A stretch of DNA of 48,483 nucleotides from Streptomyces corynorhini (GCF_003346515.1 NZ_QQNA01000084.1:1-48483), one strand, 5' to 3'; shown: positions 34,001-48,184, counted from the first letter of the stretch. Made by a program: numbers and translations. Notes: a model not told the origin generated them from the letters alone.

Positions 34001-34616
34001 CGTCGAACTGGTCGAGAAGATCGCGCCGCGCCAGCTGGAACTGCTGGCGGCCCGCCGACAGAGCGGTGGGGAACGAGCCGAGGGATGGGTGCGGCCCCGG
34101 TGGGAGTTCTGGGCGGTGACCCTGCCGGCCGCGCTCGACACCGAGTTCGGGGACAAGGGCGCGGTCCAGCCGACTCTGCGCACACTGCTGGAGCACGTGC
34201 GCGGCGGATCGCCGGAGCCGCGCCCGCGCAAGGAGCTACCGGAGCCGCGGCGCTCCGTGGCCGACGAGGACGACTGGGGTACGGAGCCGCTGGTGCCGGT
34301 GGGCACGGGCGGTGAGGGGTACGCGGGCGACGGTGGCCGGACCACCGCCGGGGAGCGGTCCGCCGGGGAGCGGCACGACGCCGGACGGCACGGCGCGGAA
34401 CGGTACGGCGCAGAACGGCACGACGCCGGACGGCACGGCGCGGAGCAGTTCGGCACGGAGCGGCACGGCACTCCGCGGCACGGCGCCCAGCGCCCGGCGG
34501 CGCCCTGGGACGACCCGGGCGACAGCCGCCGCGACTCCTCCGACGCCCTCGACCGGAACCAGGACTGGGACCGCGCCGCCGACCGCCACAACCCCTGGGA
34601 CGGTGACGCGGAATGA
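31050..34616 (+). CDS. Tubulin-like GTPase domain protein (Tubulin_2 family)
   Basis: This encodes 1188 aa. The ATG at 31050 has GGGAGG nine bases upstream, and the longer frame from 30975 is rejected. The N-terminus LFVGLGGTGGLVGAELER is a nucleotide-binding loop. SVAGGTGAGIFLDYLHLI (about residues 193-210) carries the tubulin/FtsZ signature GGTGxG. This is the large tubulin-like family found beside vWA proteins and GTPases in actinobacterial conflict-type loci. The remaining 900 residues are helical and of unknown role. The C-terminus ends in about 40 residues of His/Arg/Ala-Glu repeats and an acidic tail. It overlaps the next gene by ATGA. Polymerisation is possible but not shown. Confidence 0.88.
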   Translation: MKLFQPMLFVGLGGTGGLVGAELERRLRGELCGPDGTALSQLSGHAPYQLPDCLQFVYADYSESDLQRLPLYNVPPSQRAAYARTSRATHNLLPNFDSSPEVTKMLRASLRDEVAGWLPPRADEPEVTPLRDGAGQLPTVGRAALFATLRHGLQPVLEPLLQAIDAMAKAGGELSQLGGSKVNGCDVFVAFSVAGGTGAGIFLDYLHLINEAFRIRRFKGVKVYPLVVMPSSFSSATGGGQEADLNAARALVDLFRLVDGQNAPTEGADLDSDDQHGIRYPGGTPPIRLGTGILPTAFLFSPTAGIRQDDLRRSIVSLVLSLIGTELGDGRAPGGARGRTMASDDFQTFAASFINRGVHRSAPSPTGIGRQGVSTSLVASMTAPMDQLADLVAGRLLREAVSDLVDQPRTPARGIVPLIRQLFADSHLEELWEREQLPVPDPEQLPRGGRVIEVALGERLGDMQRQLSVLQSGADRKAASMAERFSPRPAVEKLLQTVDPFLAERVVRGVPNSDDSIARDGFLGMLGSRARTPQRPPGVTAQPPKVPRIKGRLAGMSPARWGDDDVQAALQEQDDWYQWRSRAVWHEAWREQQRRWQPQADAAGADLARLLNAFHKHAELEKKVSAQKGLELYEDRTGISYLLPPQRTLNYFYEDLVARLIRREDLGEGDTEAALLLKLIDGDTWRTVHGLSRRNPDSAVATVKARLEARVTRLFTESGEQFEERPLLPSMGTLLAAAAGDAEATDQVSREALEMFGRKLAGLLPVGFTPEGTGLLRILVTYPRVQGVDEVEEFLGKTLGLPSDGKNSVEYRPVESDSITVVLFRSEMSLTQVPEARKVLRQWARAKDSEQAKDVLRWRQRLGYKDDWMVSCEDDRRVILHRLLCCLWNGQVDVLDGDAASPARVRLRLFPEKGSHVPGVRLRLGDARGAGSNGGLSSWSELLRSYERWTVLDDERTVEDYCHGLMIAQPLDLTGEGVEPHPLFVELVEKIAPRQLELLAARRQSGGERAEGWVRPRWEFWAVTLPAALDTEFGDKGAVQPTLRTLLEHVRGGSPEPRPRKELPEPRRSVADEDDWGTEPLVPVGTGGEGYAGDGGRTTAGERSAGERHDAGRHGAERYGAERHDAGRHGAEQFGTERHGTPRHGAQRPAAPWDDPGDSRRDSSDALDRNQDWDRAADRHNPWDGDAE
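34355..34500 (+). repeat. In-frame tandem repeats in the tubulin-like gene
   Basis: Near-exact 15-30 base units (CGGCACGACGCCGGACGGCA and GGCGCGGAACGGYACGGCGC types) encode alternating RHDAGRHGAER and YGAERHDAGRH blocks. The unit multiplies a His/Arg-rich flexible linker near the C-terminus and is likely length-variable. Confidence 0.75.
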
Positions 34617-37372
34617 TCACCCCCGAGGAGACCGACACCGTCGTCCATCTGGACCTGCGGTTCGGGGCGGCGGAACTCGCCACCGCCCCCGCGCTGCGCC
34701 ACCGGGTCGCCCAGCAGCTCGGCCAGGCCGGCCTGCCGGAGCCCGATCATCCGCGGTTCCTGGTGGTCGACACCCCGGCCGGGCTGACCGACCACCAGCG
34801 CCAGTACGAACTCCTCACCGCCTACCGGGCCGTGGGCGAGGTCAGGATCCTGGTCCTGCTGCTGGGCAGCTCGCCCGGCTCGTACGCGGGCGAGGACGAG
34901 GCGTTCCAGCCGGACCGGCGGCTGGTGCGTCCCGCGACGCTGCGGGCCTCCGGGACCGCCCTGCTGTGGGCGGGCGACCTGCGCTCGGCCCGTACGGCGC
35001 TGGAGCAGGCGGCGCCCGACGACCCGGCGGCGCTCGCGGTCCTGGTGGACCTGCTGTCGGTCCCCGACGTATTCCGGAAGGTGCTCGACACGCTCGGAAC
35101 GCTGCCCGGAGCGGTCGGCGCGCCCGGCGTGCGGCTGCTGGAGCAGGATCTGCCGCCGGAGGTACGCGAGCGGGCCTGGCGCGACGCACTCACCCGCTTC
35201 GCCGGTGAGGACACCGAGCTGGTACCCGTGCTGCCGGAGGCTTTCTGGTCCGGTACCGAACTTCCTCCCGGACTCAGGGCGTTGGTGGAGGAAAGAGGCG
35301 GCCGTGACCAGCCGCACCGGGAGCCGGACGGGGTGGCGGACGGGGCGTACCACGCGTGCGCGGAGGCGCTCGACTCCGCCGAGTACACGCTGGCCGAACT
35401 GCGCTCCCTACCCGGGCTGCTGAGTCCGGGCCGCGCGGCCGCGTTCGACGCGGATCTCGGAGCGGCACGGCAGGCGCTCGACGAGTACCGGGAGCTGGTC
35501 GGTACGGCGCTGCGCGGTGGCGCCGGTGCCGGTACGCCCGCGTCCGCCGCGGAGGCGGCCGCCAGGCTGTCGGCGCTCGGGCTGCGGGTGCCGTCGGCGG
35601 AGGGCGTGGGCGAGCGAATCGGTGAGGGCTTGCGGGACTTCGCCAAGCGGCTGCTGGAACAGGGGCTGTCCCTGCGCGTGGTGGCCCGGCGCTTCACCGG
35701 GCTCGCCGGGCGGGTGGAGCCGGTGCCGGGCTCGGCCCTGGTGCCGAGACTGGACGCGCACACAGCCGGCGCGTCCCCCTCGGTGGACGAGAGGGACGGG
35801 CTGTCCGGCCCGTCCGCAGGACCGGTGGCGTGGGCGACGACGGCAGTGGCCGTCGCGGCGCTGCTCGGCGGGGCGTGGCGGGGGGCTTTGCTGCCGCTGG
35901 CCACCGTCGTACCGCTGGTGTTCATCGGGCTGCTCGCGCTCGGCGCGGCGCGACTGCCCGGCGGAGGCGGCCGGGGCGGCCGGGCCACGGGGGGTGTGTC
36001 GGGCGCGCTCCTCACGGAGCACGCCCTCGCTCTGCGGATCGCGGCAGTCGGTGGGGCCGCGGCCGGTGCGGCGCTGGCGTATCCGGCCGAGCATCCGCTC
36101 TGGCTGTCCGCCGTCGGGCTGCTGCTCGGTGCCGGTCTCGCGCTGGAGACGGCGCGCCGGCTGTGGCGGCAGGCCGCCGGAGTGTGGGCAACGGACCGGG
36201 GCACGGCCGCGCTGCGCCGGGCCCTGGCGGGGCTGGACGATCTGCTGGCCGAGGCGGTACGGGAGCACTGGGCCGCCGAGGAACGCCTGCACTGCGCCGA
36301 CGCGGCCCGCTCCGTCGCCGGGATGCTGCGCGCGACGGCGGCGGCCGCCGACGCCGAGGCGGTGCCCGAGACGGTGTCGGTGCCCGCCATGGAGACCGGC
36401 GGAACGGCCGCCGACGCGCCGGATGCCGAGCCGTTCGACGCGGACGGCTGGCTGGCCGGGGCGTCGGCCCTGGAGCTGGACGCCTTCGCCGCGTACGGAC
36501 CGGAGCCCGGCGGAGTGCCGGGGGGTGCAACGGGGAACGGCACCGGCAGGGGCGGCGGGGACGGCGGAGCCGACGCGTGGGCGCACGTGTACGGGGGGCA
36601 GGACTCGCCCGCGGCCCCGCCCGCGCCGGTGACGGCCACCGCCCGATCCACCGCGCCCGCCGGCGCCCCGCGCTGGCTGGAACGCGAGAGCGGCGAGGGC
36701 GGGCCGGAGCTGGTCGCCACCCTGGTCCGCGACCTGACGGACGCCGCCATGGTCGCGATGAAGCCCTACTGGGGTGCCGTCGAACGCGGCCAGGCAGGCG
36801 CCCACGCACTCCACCGCACCGAGGAACGGGTCCACGACCTGCTGTCCACGGCACGCCGGCATCTGCGGCACAACGGCGTGCTCGCCCCACCGCCGTTCAC
36901 GGCAGGCGACCGCCCCCGTACCTCCTCGGCGAACCTGCTGGGCACCGACCCGCACCGGCCGGCCGAACTGGTCGGTGCCGAGGCCGACCGGCAGGCCGTC
37001 GTACAGCTCTCCTCGCCCGAACAGGGCGCGCTGCTCAGCCGCGACCCGGCGGCGGCGGTGTGGGTCCGGTTCGCCCCCGAGGCCGTGCGGGCCGAGGTCG
37101 AGAACGCGTGGCAGGCGAGCGGTTCGATCCCGCCCGAGGAGGCGCTGTGGACCTCGTCGGGACGGTACGCCGGACTGATCCGGCTCACTCCGCTGCGGAT
37201 GGGCGTGGTGGACACCGTGCGGTCACGCCGGAGCACCGAGCCGGACCGTACGGGCGCCGACGGCCCCTACGACACACACCACCCGCACGACCCGTCCCAC
37301 CCGGGCGTCCCCGAACAGGGCGTCCACGAGCCGGACGGCTATGACGCGCGAAGGGACAGTGACCGGTGGTAA
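34613..37372 (+). CDS. Large four-helix membrane protein, unknown function
   Basis: This encodes 919 aa. Its ATG overlaps the tubulin-like stop by ATGA. Residues 1-395 are helical and charged, and begin with a strand-rich FLVVDTPAGLTDHQRQYELL segment. Four hydrophobic helices follow at about residues 404-420, 427-448, 475-492 and 496-517, then a cytoplasmic Ala/Glu-rich helix bundle. The Gly/Pro-rich linker near residues 640-690 leads to a C-terminal helical domain (TLVRDLTDAAMVAMKPYW). I recognise no family. Its place between the tubulin-like and GTPase proteins suggests a membrane anchor or channel for that complex. Confidence 0.72.
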   Translation: MITPEETDTVVHLDLRFGAAELATAPALRHRVAQQLGQAGLPEPDHPRFLVVDTPAGLTDHQRQYELLTAYRAVGEVRILVLLLGSSPGSYAGEDEAFQPDRRLVRPATLRASGTALLWAGDLRSARTALEQAAPDDPAALAVLVDLLSVPDVFRKVLDTLGTLPGAVGAPGVRLLEQDLPPEVRERAWRDALTRFAGEDTELVPVLPEAFWSGTELPPGLRALVEERGGRDQPHREPDGVADGAYHACAEALDSAEYTLAELRSLPGLLSPGRAAAFDADLGAARQALDEYRELVGTALRGGAGAGTPASAAEAAARLSALGLRVPSAEGVGERIGEGLRDFAKRLLEQGLSLRVVARRFTGLAGRVEPVPGSALVPRLDAHTAGASPSVDERDGLSGPSAGPVAWATTAVAVAALLGGAWRGALLPLATVVPLVFIGLLALGAARLPGGGGRGGRATGGVSGALLTEHALALRIAAVGGAAAGAALAYPAEHPLWLSAVGLLLGAGLALETARRLWRQAAGVWATDRGTAALRRALAGLDDLLAEAVREHWAAEERLHCADAARSVAGMLRATAAAADAEAVPETVSVPAMETGGTAADAPDAEPFDADGWLAGASALELDAFAAYGPEPGGVPGGATGNGTGRGGGDGGADAWAHVYGGQDSPAAPPAPVTATARSTAPAGAPRWLERESGEGGPELVATLVRDLTDAAMVAMKPYWGAVERGQAGAHALHRTEERVHDLLSTARRHLRHNGVLAPPPFTAGDRPRTSSANLLGTDPHRPAELVGAEADRQAVVQLSSPEQGALLSRDPAAAVWVRFAPEAVRAEVENAWQASGSIPPEEALWTSSGRYAGLIRLTPLRMGVVDTVRSRRSTEPDRTGADGPYDTHHPHDPSHPGVPEQGVHEPDGYDARRDSDRW

Positions 37373-39518
37373 GCGACATCTCGTATTCCGGGCCCGTGAC
37401 ACCGGGCGGGCCGCAGCGTGCCACGCTCGCCTTCACCACGCCCTCGGGGGGCCACCGCAGTGCCCCCGCCCGCCTCGGACGCGCTTCACGCCGCGATCCG
37501 CTGCTGCCCCAACAGGCCCGGAACGCCCTGCTCGACGACGAGGGGCAGCAGTGCGTCCAGGTGCGCCTGAGCGCCGCCGACGCGGCCAACCCCGCGGCGC
37601 GTGCCCTGCTCGACACCGAGGCCGGCACCGCGCTGCGACTGCACCGGATCCTCGACTCCACCGAGTACGCGGCGCTCTTCCCCCGGGTCATCGGCCACGA
37701 CCTGGACAGCGCCGAGCCGTTCCTGCTCTACGAGGCGCCGCGCGGCACCGCTGCCGCCCGTAGGCATGTGATGGGCGCGGCCGACCAGCGCGTCCTCGCC
37801 CGCGATCTGCTGCTGGCCCTGTGCCTGCTGGCCGGTCAGGGCCTGGTGCCGCGCGGGATCTCGCCCGCCTCGGTACGGTGGGACGGCACGTCGCTCCAGC
37901 TCTGGGGGCTGGACGGAATCGCCCGCACCGGCCGGCCGAGGACCCCGTGGGGCCGGGCGCCGTACTGCTCGCCCGAACAGCGCCGCGGCGAGGGGCTCGT
38001 GGACTCCAGGGACGCGGTGTGGAGCGCGGCCCAGGTGCTCTACCAGTTGGCCACCGGCCGACCGGGCGCCGCCGACCGGGCCCCCGCCGACCTCGGCCAG
38101 CACCGGATGCTGGCCGAGACGCTGCGCGGCGCCTTCGCCCCGCTGGCCGTGGACCGCCCGACGCCCGACCGGCTGCTGGACCTGCTGGCCCCGGGCGCGG
38201 CCCGGCGCGTCGCCCTGACCGTGGCCGCCGACGAGACGGGCCCGCACCGGGAGGCGTTCGCGCAGGCGCTGCGGCTGAAGGCACAGAGCCAGGAGCCTCC
38301 AGGCCGGGAGACGTACGACCTGACAGCCGCACCCGTGACCGCCGAGGATGACGGCGGTCACGTGCTGTGCCCGTACTGCCTGGAAACGATCCAGCTCGAC
38401 CTCTCCGCCCTGTTCGTCCCCGACAGCAAGATGCAGTACCAGCCACTGGACCTCGCGGCCATCGGCAACCCGCTGCGCCGCCAGGACCTCATGCGCGGCG
38501 CCGTCCAGAAGTGCGCGGCGGACCCGGATTTCCCCGAACACTTCATCCCCGTGCCCTATCTGATGTACGGCCGACCGCTGACCGTCGCGATGATCGGCCA
38601 GTCCTCCACCGGCAAGAGTCATCTGCTGACCCAGATGATCGCCGAGATCACCGACGGCGGCCTGGAACCGTTCGGGCTGACCTGGCAGTCCGTCAACCCC
38701 GAGCAGCACGCCCGGTTCGTGCGCGAGCGGGTGCAGCCCCTGCGCAGCGGCCGGGTGCTCGACCACACCGGCGGGCTGCGGCTGGACGGCTTCGCCCGCT
38801 TCGTGGAGTCCCTGCTGATCACCGACGCCCACGGCCGGGTGCGGCCGGTCGCCTTCTTCGATCTCGGCGGCGAGGATCTCGTACGGACGGACGCGGCGCT
38901 CCGCTTCCTGCTGGGCGTCGACGCCATGGTCTTCGTCGTCGACCCGGCGCTCGCGCTCCCGCTGCCGGAGCTGGACCGGGCCAGGGAGCGCTGGGGCCTT
39001 GAGGTGAACCGGGACGGCGATCTGGCGTTCGGCACCGTACTCGACCGGCTGCCGAGAAACGGCCCGTATCTGGATGTCGCGGCGGCGGTGGTGCTTGCCA
39101 AGGCGGACCTCCTGCGGTTCCGGCCGCCGGTCGACCGCTGGCTGAGCGAGCCACCGCCTCCGGCCGGCGCGCTCGACACGGCGTGGCTGCGCGAGGAGAG
39201 CCAGGACGTGTACGGGCTGCTGCGCCACCACGCCGGTCCGGCGTGGCTGCGCCCGTTCGACGCGATCCGCCACTGCACCCTGCATGTGGCGTCGGCCACC
39301 GGCGGCCAGGAGGACAGGGGGCGCTTCCCGGCCGGGGCACGGCCCCGGCGGGTGCTCGAACCGCTGGTGTCGCTGCTGGCGATGCGGGGGGTGATCGAGG
39401 TACGGGACGGCGCGCGGTCGCTCTCCCTGGACCCGGGGGCGGACCCGGGGCCGGCGATCGAGGCGATGCCGACGACGGAGGCCGGGGGATTCCGTGGATC
39501 AGTAGGAGGTAAAGCGAG

Positions 39519-39522
<4 letters not shown>
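37366..39522 (+). CDS. Pseudokinase-zinc knuckle-GTPase fusion
   Basis: This encodes 718 aa from a GTG nine bases after AAGGGA, overlapping the previous stop by seven bases. The N-terminal part is a degenerate protein kinase. LVPRGISPASVRWDG stands where HRDxxxxN should be, GLDGIAR where DFG should be, and PYCSPEQRRG is APE-like, so phosphotransfer is unlikely. A CPYCLETI knuckle (about 334) links to a P-loop GTPase. Walker A is MIGQSSTGKSHLL (about 408-420), the switch/G3 is FFDLGGEDL (about 495) and G4 is VLAKADLL (about 575). It fits the double-GTPase 2 (DO-GTPase2) type of conflict-system GTPases. It probably transduces from the pseudokinase or vWA to the GAP1-like partner encoded next. 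Confidence 0.8.
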
Positions 39523-44892
<5,370 letters not shown>

Positions 44893-44893
<1 letters not shown>

Positions 44894-44918
44894 CTCTCCG
44901 CGGTCTCCGCGCGAGAGC
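44893..44918 (+). terminator. Hairpin terminator at the beta-galactosidase stop
   Basis: A six-plus-five bp stem (GCTCTC-CGCGG with CCGCG-C-GAGAGC, one bulge) has a three-base loop. It begins at the last base of the TAG stop. Confidence 0.6.
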
Positions 44919-45026
44919 CGGGCGGCCGGGCGGCCGGGCTGGGCCTTGTGAGGCTCGCCCGGCCGCACAGGAAGCGCACAGCCCAGAGCCGGGTTCCTCT
45001 CAGGCTCGCCCCCTACCGTCCAGTAC

Positions 45027-45308
45027 ATGACAGCGAAACACGTGGTCAAGAGGGGGAGCGGGCGGCGGACGCGCGCCATCGACGGCGGCGGCGCCGTGGC
45101 GGGCGCGGGCGCGCTGGCCACGGTGGCCGCGGTGGCCGCGCTCGGCTCCACCGCCGACGACGCGACGTATTCGCGCGGCCACCAGGTCGCCGACACAGAC
45201 GGCGTCGTCGTCACGTTCACGACGACCGTGCCCGGCTGGTACACCCCGCGCACCCGCCACATCCACGTCAGGGTCCACACCGGCGGGCAGAAGGCGGACG
45301 GGACGCAA
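45027..45308 (+). pseudogene. Intradiol ring-cleavage dioxygenase remnant
   Basis: The N-terminal hydrophobic stretch (AIDGGGAVAGAGALATVAAVAAL) is followed by only the DTDGVVVTFTTTVPGWYTPRT and HIHVRVHTGG strands. This is the PGWYxxRxxHIHxxVH metal-site hallmark of intradiol (protocatechuate/catechol) dioxygenases. About a hundred residues that should lie before, and the closing QLYF-like strand after, are missing. The frame then runs into tandem repeats (45309-45381) and on into the next gene. I read it as a decayed, internally deleted dioxygenase. The leading segment may be a signal or Tat peptide. Confidence 0.6.
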
Positions 45309-45381
45309 TCCGCTGCTTCGTCGTCCGCTGCTTCGTCGTCCACTGCCGCGCCGTCCGCTCTTCGTCGTCCGCTCTTCGTCG
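45309..45381. repeat. Tandem 15-base repeats
   Basis: TCCGCTGCTTCGTCG occurs twice in a row at 45309 and 45324, then in degenerate copies (TCCACTGCCGCGCCG, TCCGCTCTTCGTCG twice). It sits at the 3' end of the dioxygenase remnant and could have arisen with that decay. Confidence 0.75.
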
Positions 45382-45446
45382 TCGTAGGACATCGCCACGC
45401 ACGACGACTCCTGACTCGTCACTACGCACTCGGTAAGGGGACTTGT

Positions 45447-46289
45447 ATGAGCCGCGCGGACGAGGTGCTCGCGGAGGTGGCGGTCGACGCCCTGCTGGCC
45501 GAGGCCGAGCTGACCCCCAAGCCCGGCCTCCCGGACGCCCGCGAGGCCGACTTCGGCGCCCTGCGCTGGTCGGCGCGCTCGCTGACGCCCGGCCTCACCG
45601 CGATGGCGGCGGCGGCCCGCCGCGCGGGCGGCGAGCCCGGCCGCGGGCTGCGCCGCGAACTCGGCGCGATCGGCCGCTGCACCGAGCGCACCATGGCGCG
45701 CGCCAACGCGGGCAGCGCGCTGCACCACGGCGCCGTCTGGCCGCTCGGCCTGCTGGTGTCCGCCGCCGCCTTGGCCCCCACGCTCGCCCCCGACCGGCTT
45801 CCCACCGAGGCCAGGCGGCTCGCCGCCCTCCCCGACGGGGCGGCGCCGCGGATCCCCTCCCCCGGATCCGCGGCGGCGTCCCGTTACGGCGCGGCGGGCG
45901 CGCGGGGCGAGGCGCGCGCCGGATTCCCGCACGTACGACGGGCGTTGACGGCGCTGCGTACGGCCAGAGCGGCGGGCGCCCGCGAACCCGAGGCCCGGCT
46001 CGACGCGCTGCTCACCGTCATGAGCACCCTCCAGGACACCGGCCTGCTGCACGCGGCGGGACCGCACGGGCTGCGCGAGGCGCAGAACGGCGCCCGCGAG
46101 GTGCTCGAAGCGGGCGGCGTCGGCAGCGCGCGGGGCGGCGCGGCCCTGCACGCCCTGGACGTACGGCTGCGCGCCGACGGGCTACGGCCCCGGGGCAGCG
46201 CCCACCTGCTGGCGGGAGCGCTGTTCCTGGACATCCTGCGCGACAGATCCGTCGCGCGGGCCGCCCGGCCCACCGCCCTGGCGGCCTGA
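45447..46289 (+). CDS. CitG/MdcB-like triphosphoribosyl-dephospho-CoA synthase
   Basis: This encodes 280 aa from the ATG at 45447, six bases after AAGGGG. The long frame from 45027 enters the dioxygenase remnant and is not used. The CitG family signature AEAELTPKPGLPDAREADFG (about residues 17-36) is present. The second motif that usually reads G-NTHKG-IF is replaced by ANAGSALHHGAVWPLGLL (about 84-101), so the catalytic Lys is lost or moved. The family makes the prosthetic group of citrate or malonate lyase acyl-carrier proteins, but no lyase genes are nearby. The function is therefore doubtful, and a divergent or new substrate is possible. Confidence 0.72.
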   Translation: MSRADEVLAEVAVDALLAEAELTPKPGLPDAREADFGALRWSARSLTPGLTAMAAAARRAGGEPGRGLRRELGAIGRCTERTMARANAGSALHHGAVWPLGLLVSAAALAPTLAPDRLPTEARRLAALPDGAAPRIPSPGSAAASRYGAAGARGEARAGFPHVRRALTALRTARAAGAREPEARLDALLTVMSTLQDTGLLHAAGPHGLREAQNGAREVLEAGGVGSARGGAALHALDVRLRADGLRPRGSAHLLAGALFLDILRDRSVARAARPTALAA

Positions 46290-46308
46290 GACGGCCGGGC
46301 CGGTCGCC

Positions 46309-47382
46309 CTACCCGCGCGGGCGGTCCTTCGGCCCGGACGGCGCCAGGCGCGCCACCACCTCCGCCAGTTCCAGGCACGCCTGCTCGACCTTGTGCCGGA
46401 TGTTGCGCTGCTCGGTGACGATCGCCGCGAGCAGCAGGGCTGTCAGGGCGGCGGAGCCGTTGAGGGCCTGGAGGCTGACCATGACCTCGACGAAGGTGTG
46501 GTGCGCGAAGGGGCCGACGCGGTCGATCGCCGCCGAGATGGCCAGGACGGAGACGAGCAGCGCGCACGGCGCCGCGCCGGCCAGCTGGAAGCGCAGGGCG
46601 GCCCAGACGAGGAGCGGGAAGACGAGAAAGAGCAGGCAGAGAGGGCTTCTGGTGGCCCACGGGATGACGGCGACGGCGGCGACCGTCAGGGCCGCCGCCT
46701 CGGCCCAGCGGCGCGGATCGCGGGGCAGCGGGAGCCTGGCCCTGCGCAGGACGAGGATCAGCGGGGTGACGATCAGTACGCCCATCGCGTCGCCCGTCCA
46801 CCACGCCGACCAGGTCGGCCAGAGCCCCTCGGGCGGCAGCCTGCCGCTGAGCACCATCACCGCCGTACCGGTCGTCGCGCTGATCAGCATCCCGGCCAGC
46901 GCGCCCAGGAACACCAGCGCCACCCCGTCCCGCAACCGGTCGAGGGCGATCCGGAAGCCGACCGTCCGGAGCAGGAGGCAGGCGCAGACGGGCGCGAGCG
47001 TGTTGCCCGCGATGATGCCGAGGTCGGTGAGGCGCAGCGGGCCGATCGTCGCGATGGAGAGCAGCACCCCGAGCGCGATGCCCGGCCAGACCCGCAGGCC
47101 CAGCAGGAGCAGACTGCTCAGCGCGACGCCCGTGGGCGGCCACAGCGGGGTGATGACCGTCCCCTCGATGACCACCTGGCGCAGCAGCCCCAGCTGTCCG
47201 ACCGCCCAGTAGGCGGCGGCGACGGCGAGGATCCATACCGCGTCCGCGCGCAGACGGCGGACGCGGTCGGCACGGCGGTCGGCACGGCGGTCACCACGCC
47301 GGTCACCACGCCGGTCACCACGGGCATGAGGCGAACGGGACGACGGATCTCGGGGTTCCTCGGTGCGCTCCACACCGGCCAT
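46309..47382 (-). CDS. MASE1-domain integral membrane protein without output domain
   Basis: This encodes about 357 aa. The start is uncertain: the frame opens at 47514, which would overlap the TetR gene, so I prefer a later Met at 47382, though neither has a clear ribosome site. The N-terminus is an Arg/Asp-rich repeat (RRGDRRGDRRADRR). About eight hydrophobic helices follow with the MASE1 pattern, including ITPLWPPTGVALSSLLLLG and WWTGDAMGVLIVTPLILVL. MASE1 is usually the sensor of a histidine kinase or GGDEF protein. Here only a short helical tail (TEQRNIRHKVEQACLELAEVVA) remains, so it has no obvious enzymatic output. It is convergent with the CitG-like gene across 19 bases. Confidence 0.8.
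   Translation of the reverse strand: MAGVERTEEPRDPSSRSPHARGDRRGDRRGDRRADRRADRVRRLRADAVWILAVAAAYWAVGQLGLLRQVVIEGTVITPLWPPTGVALSSLLLLGLRVWPGIALGVLLSIATIGPLRLTDLGIIAGNTLAPVCACLLLRTVGFRIALDRLRDGVALVFLGALAGMLISATTGTAVMVLSGRLPPEGLWPTWSAWWTGDAMGVLIVTPLILVLRRARLPLPRDPRRWAEAAALTVAAVAVIPWATRSPLCLLFLVFPLLVWAALRFQLAGAAPCALLVSVLAISAAIDRVGPFAHHTFVEVMVSLQALNGSAALTALLLAAIVTEQRNIRHKVEQACLELAEVVARLAPSGPKDRPRG
47264..47321. repeat. Tandem 12-base repeats
   Basis: Four to five copies of CGGTCRSCACGS lie in the 5' part of the MASE1 gene, encoding the RRGDRRGDRRADRR run. It is likely variable in length between strains. Confidence 0.7.
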
Positions 47383-47483
47383 GAGACAACGCGCGTCGCC
47401 CGACTCGGCCGTGACACGCTGCCGGGCGGCCGTCGCGGCCGTCGCCGCGCCCGCCGCCGGGACGGGCGGCTCGCTGGTCCGTG

Positions 47484-48149
47484 TCAGCCCCGTGGCTGGG
47501 TGCCGGGCAGCCACTGGGCGGTGAGGGTGTTGACGTCGGATCTCGACAAGGGGTCGCCGAGGTCGCCGTTGTCCGGTGCGTGGCGCAGGCCGTCGATGAG
47601 CAGTTGCATGTAGCGGGCGTAGGCGTCGGGGCGGACGTCGCGGCTGTGGTGGGCGACCTCGCTGACCATCATGAGCAGCATCGGGACATCACCCGCGGTG
47701 AAATCGGGCCGGAGCGCCCCTTCCGCGCGGGCCCGTTCGACGAGTTGCTCCACCAGCGGGAAGATCCGTCGGCGGATCTGTTCGAAGTGCCGCTGGCCGA
47801 GGTCCGCTCCCAGGACGATGTCGCGGATTCCCCGGTTGGCGGCGTGGATCTCCGCGGCACGGTGCAGGAAGCGCACCAGTCCGATCCATCCGGTGGGCGC
47901 CCGCAGTGCCGCCTCGATGTCCTTCGCGTGCTGGTCCAGGTGCTCCTCGAAGGCGGCCCACAGGAGGGCTTCCTTGGTGGGGAAGCGACGGTAGACGGTT
48001 CCCACGCCGACGCCCGCGCGATGGGCGACATCGTCCAGGGTCGCCGCGATACCGCGTACGGCGAACACCTCGCGGGCCGAATCGACGATGCGCTCGCGGT
48101 TCAGCCGCGCGTCGCGACGCAGCGGGCGGGAGGGCGGTTCGCTCGTCAT
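47484..48149 (-). CDS. TetR-family transcriptional regulator
   Basis: This encodes 221 aa. The N-terminal helix-turn-helix (RIVDSAREVFAVRGIAAT, then DDVAHRAGVGVGTVYRRFPT, about residues 20-57) is classical TetR. The ligand-binding half is helical (FLHRAAEIHAANRGIRDI...MLLMMVSEVAHHSRD) and of unknown specificity. It has a consensus-like promoter placed so that transcription would begin at or next to the ATG, with no ribosome site, so it is probably leaderless. It should repress itself and the divergent gene at 48306 through the two dyads between them. Confidence 0.93.
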   Translation of the reverse strand: MTSEPPSRPLRRDARLNRERIVDSAREVFAVRGIAATLDDVAHRAGVGVGTVYRRFPTKEALLWAAFEEHLDQHAKDIEAALRAPTGWIGLVRFLHRAAEIHAANRGIRDIVLGADLGQRHFEQIRRRIFPLVEQLVERARAEGALRPDFTAGDVPMLLMMVSEVAHHSRDVRPDAYARYMQLLIDGLRHAPDNGDLGDPLSRSDVNTLTAQWLPGTQPRG

Positions 48150-48156
48150 GACCGCG

Positions 48157-48184
48157 ATCCTAACAAGTGGAGCAGGGATCTCAA
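48157..48184 (-). promoter_or_regulatory. tetR promoter, probably leaderless
   Basis: On the minus strand TTGAGA (48179-48184) and TAGGAT (48157-48162) are spaced 16 bases apart. They lie seven bases before the TetR ATG, so the transcript should start at the ATG or within a base of it. The -35 box lies inside operator 1. Confidence 0.6.

Noticed and set aside
47264..47321. Possible CRISPR from regularly spaced repeats
   Set aside because: The units are 12-base tandem coding repeats with no spacers. No CRISPR array or cas gene was seen in the window.
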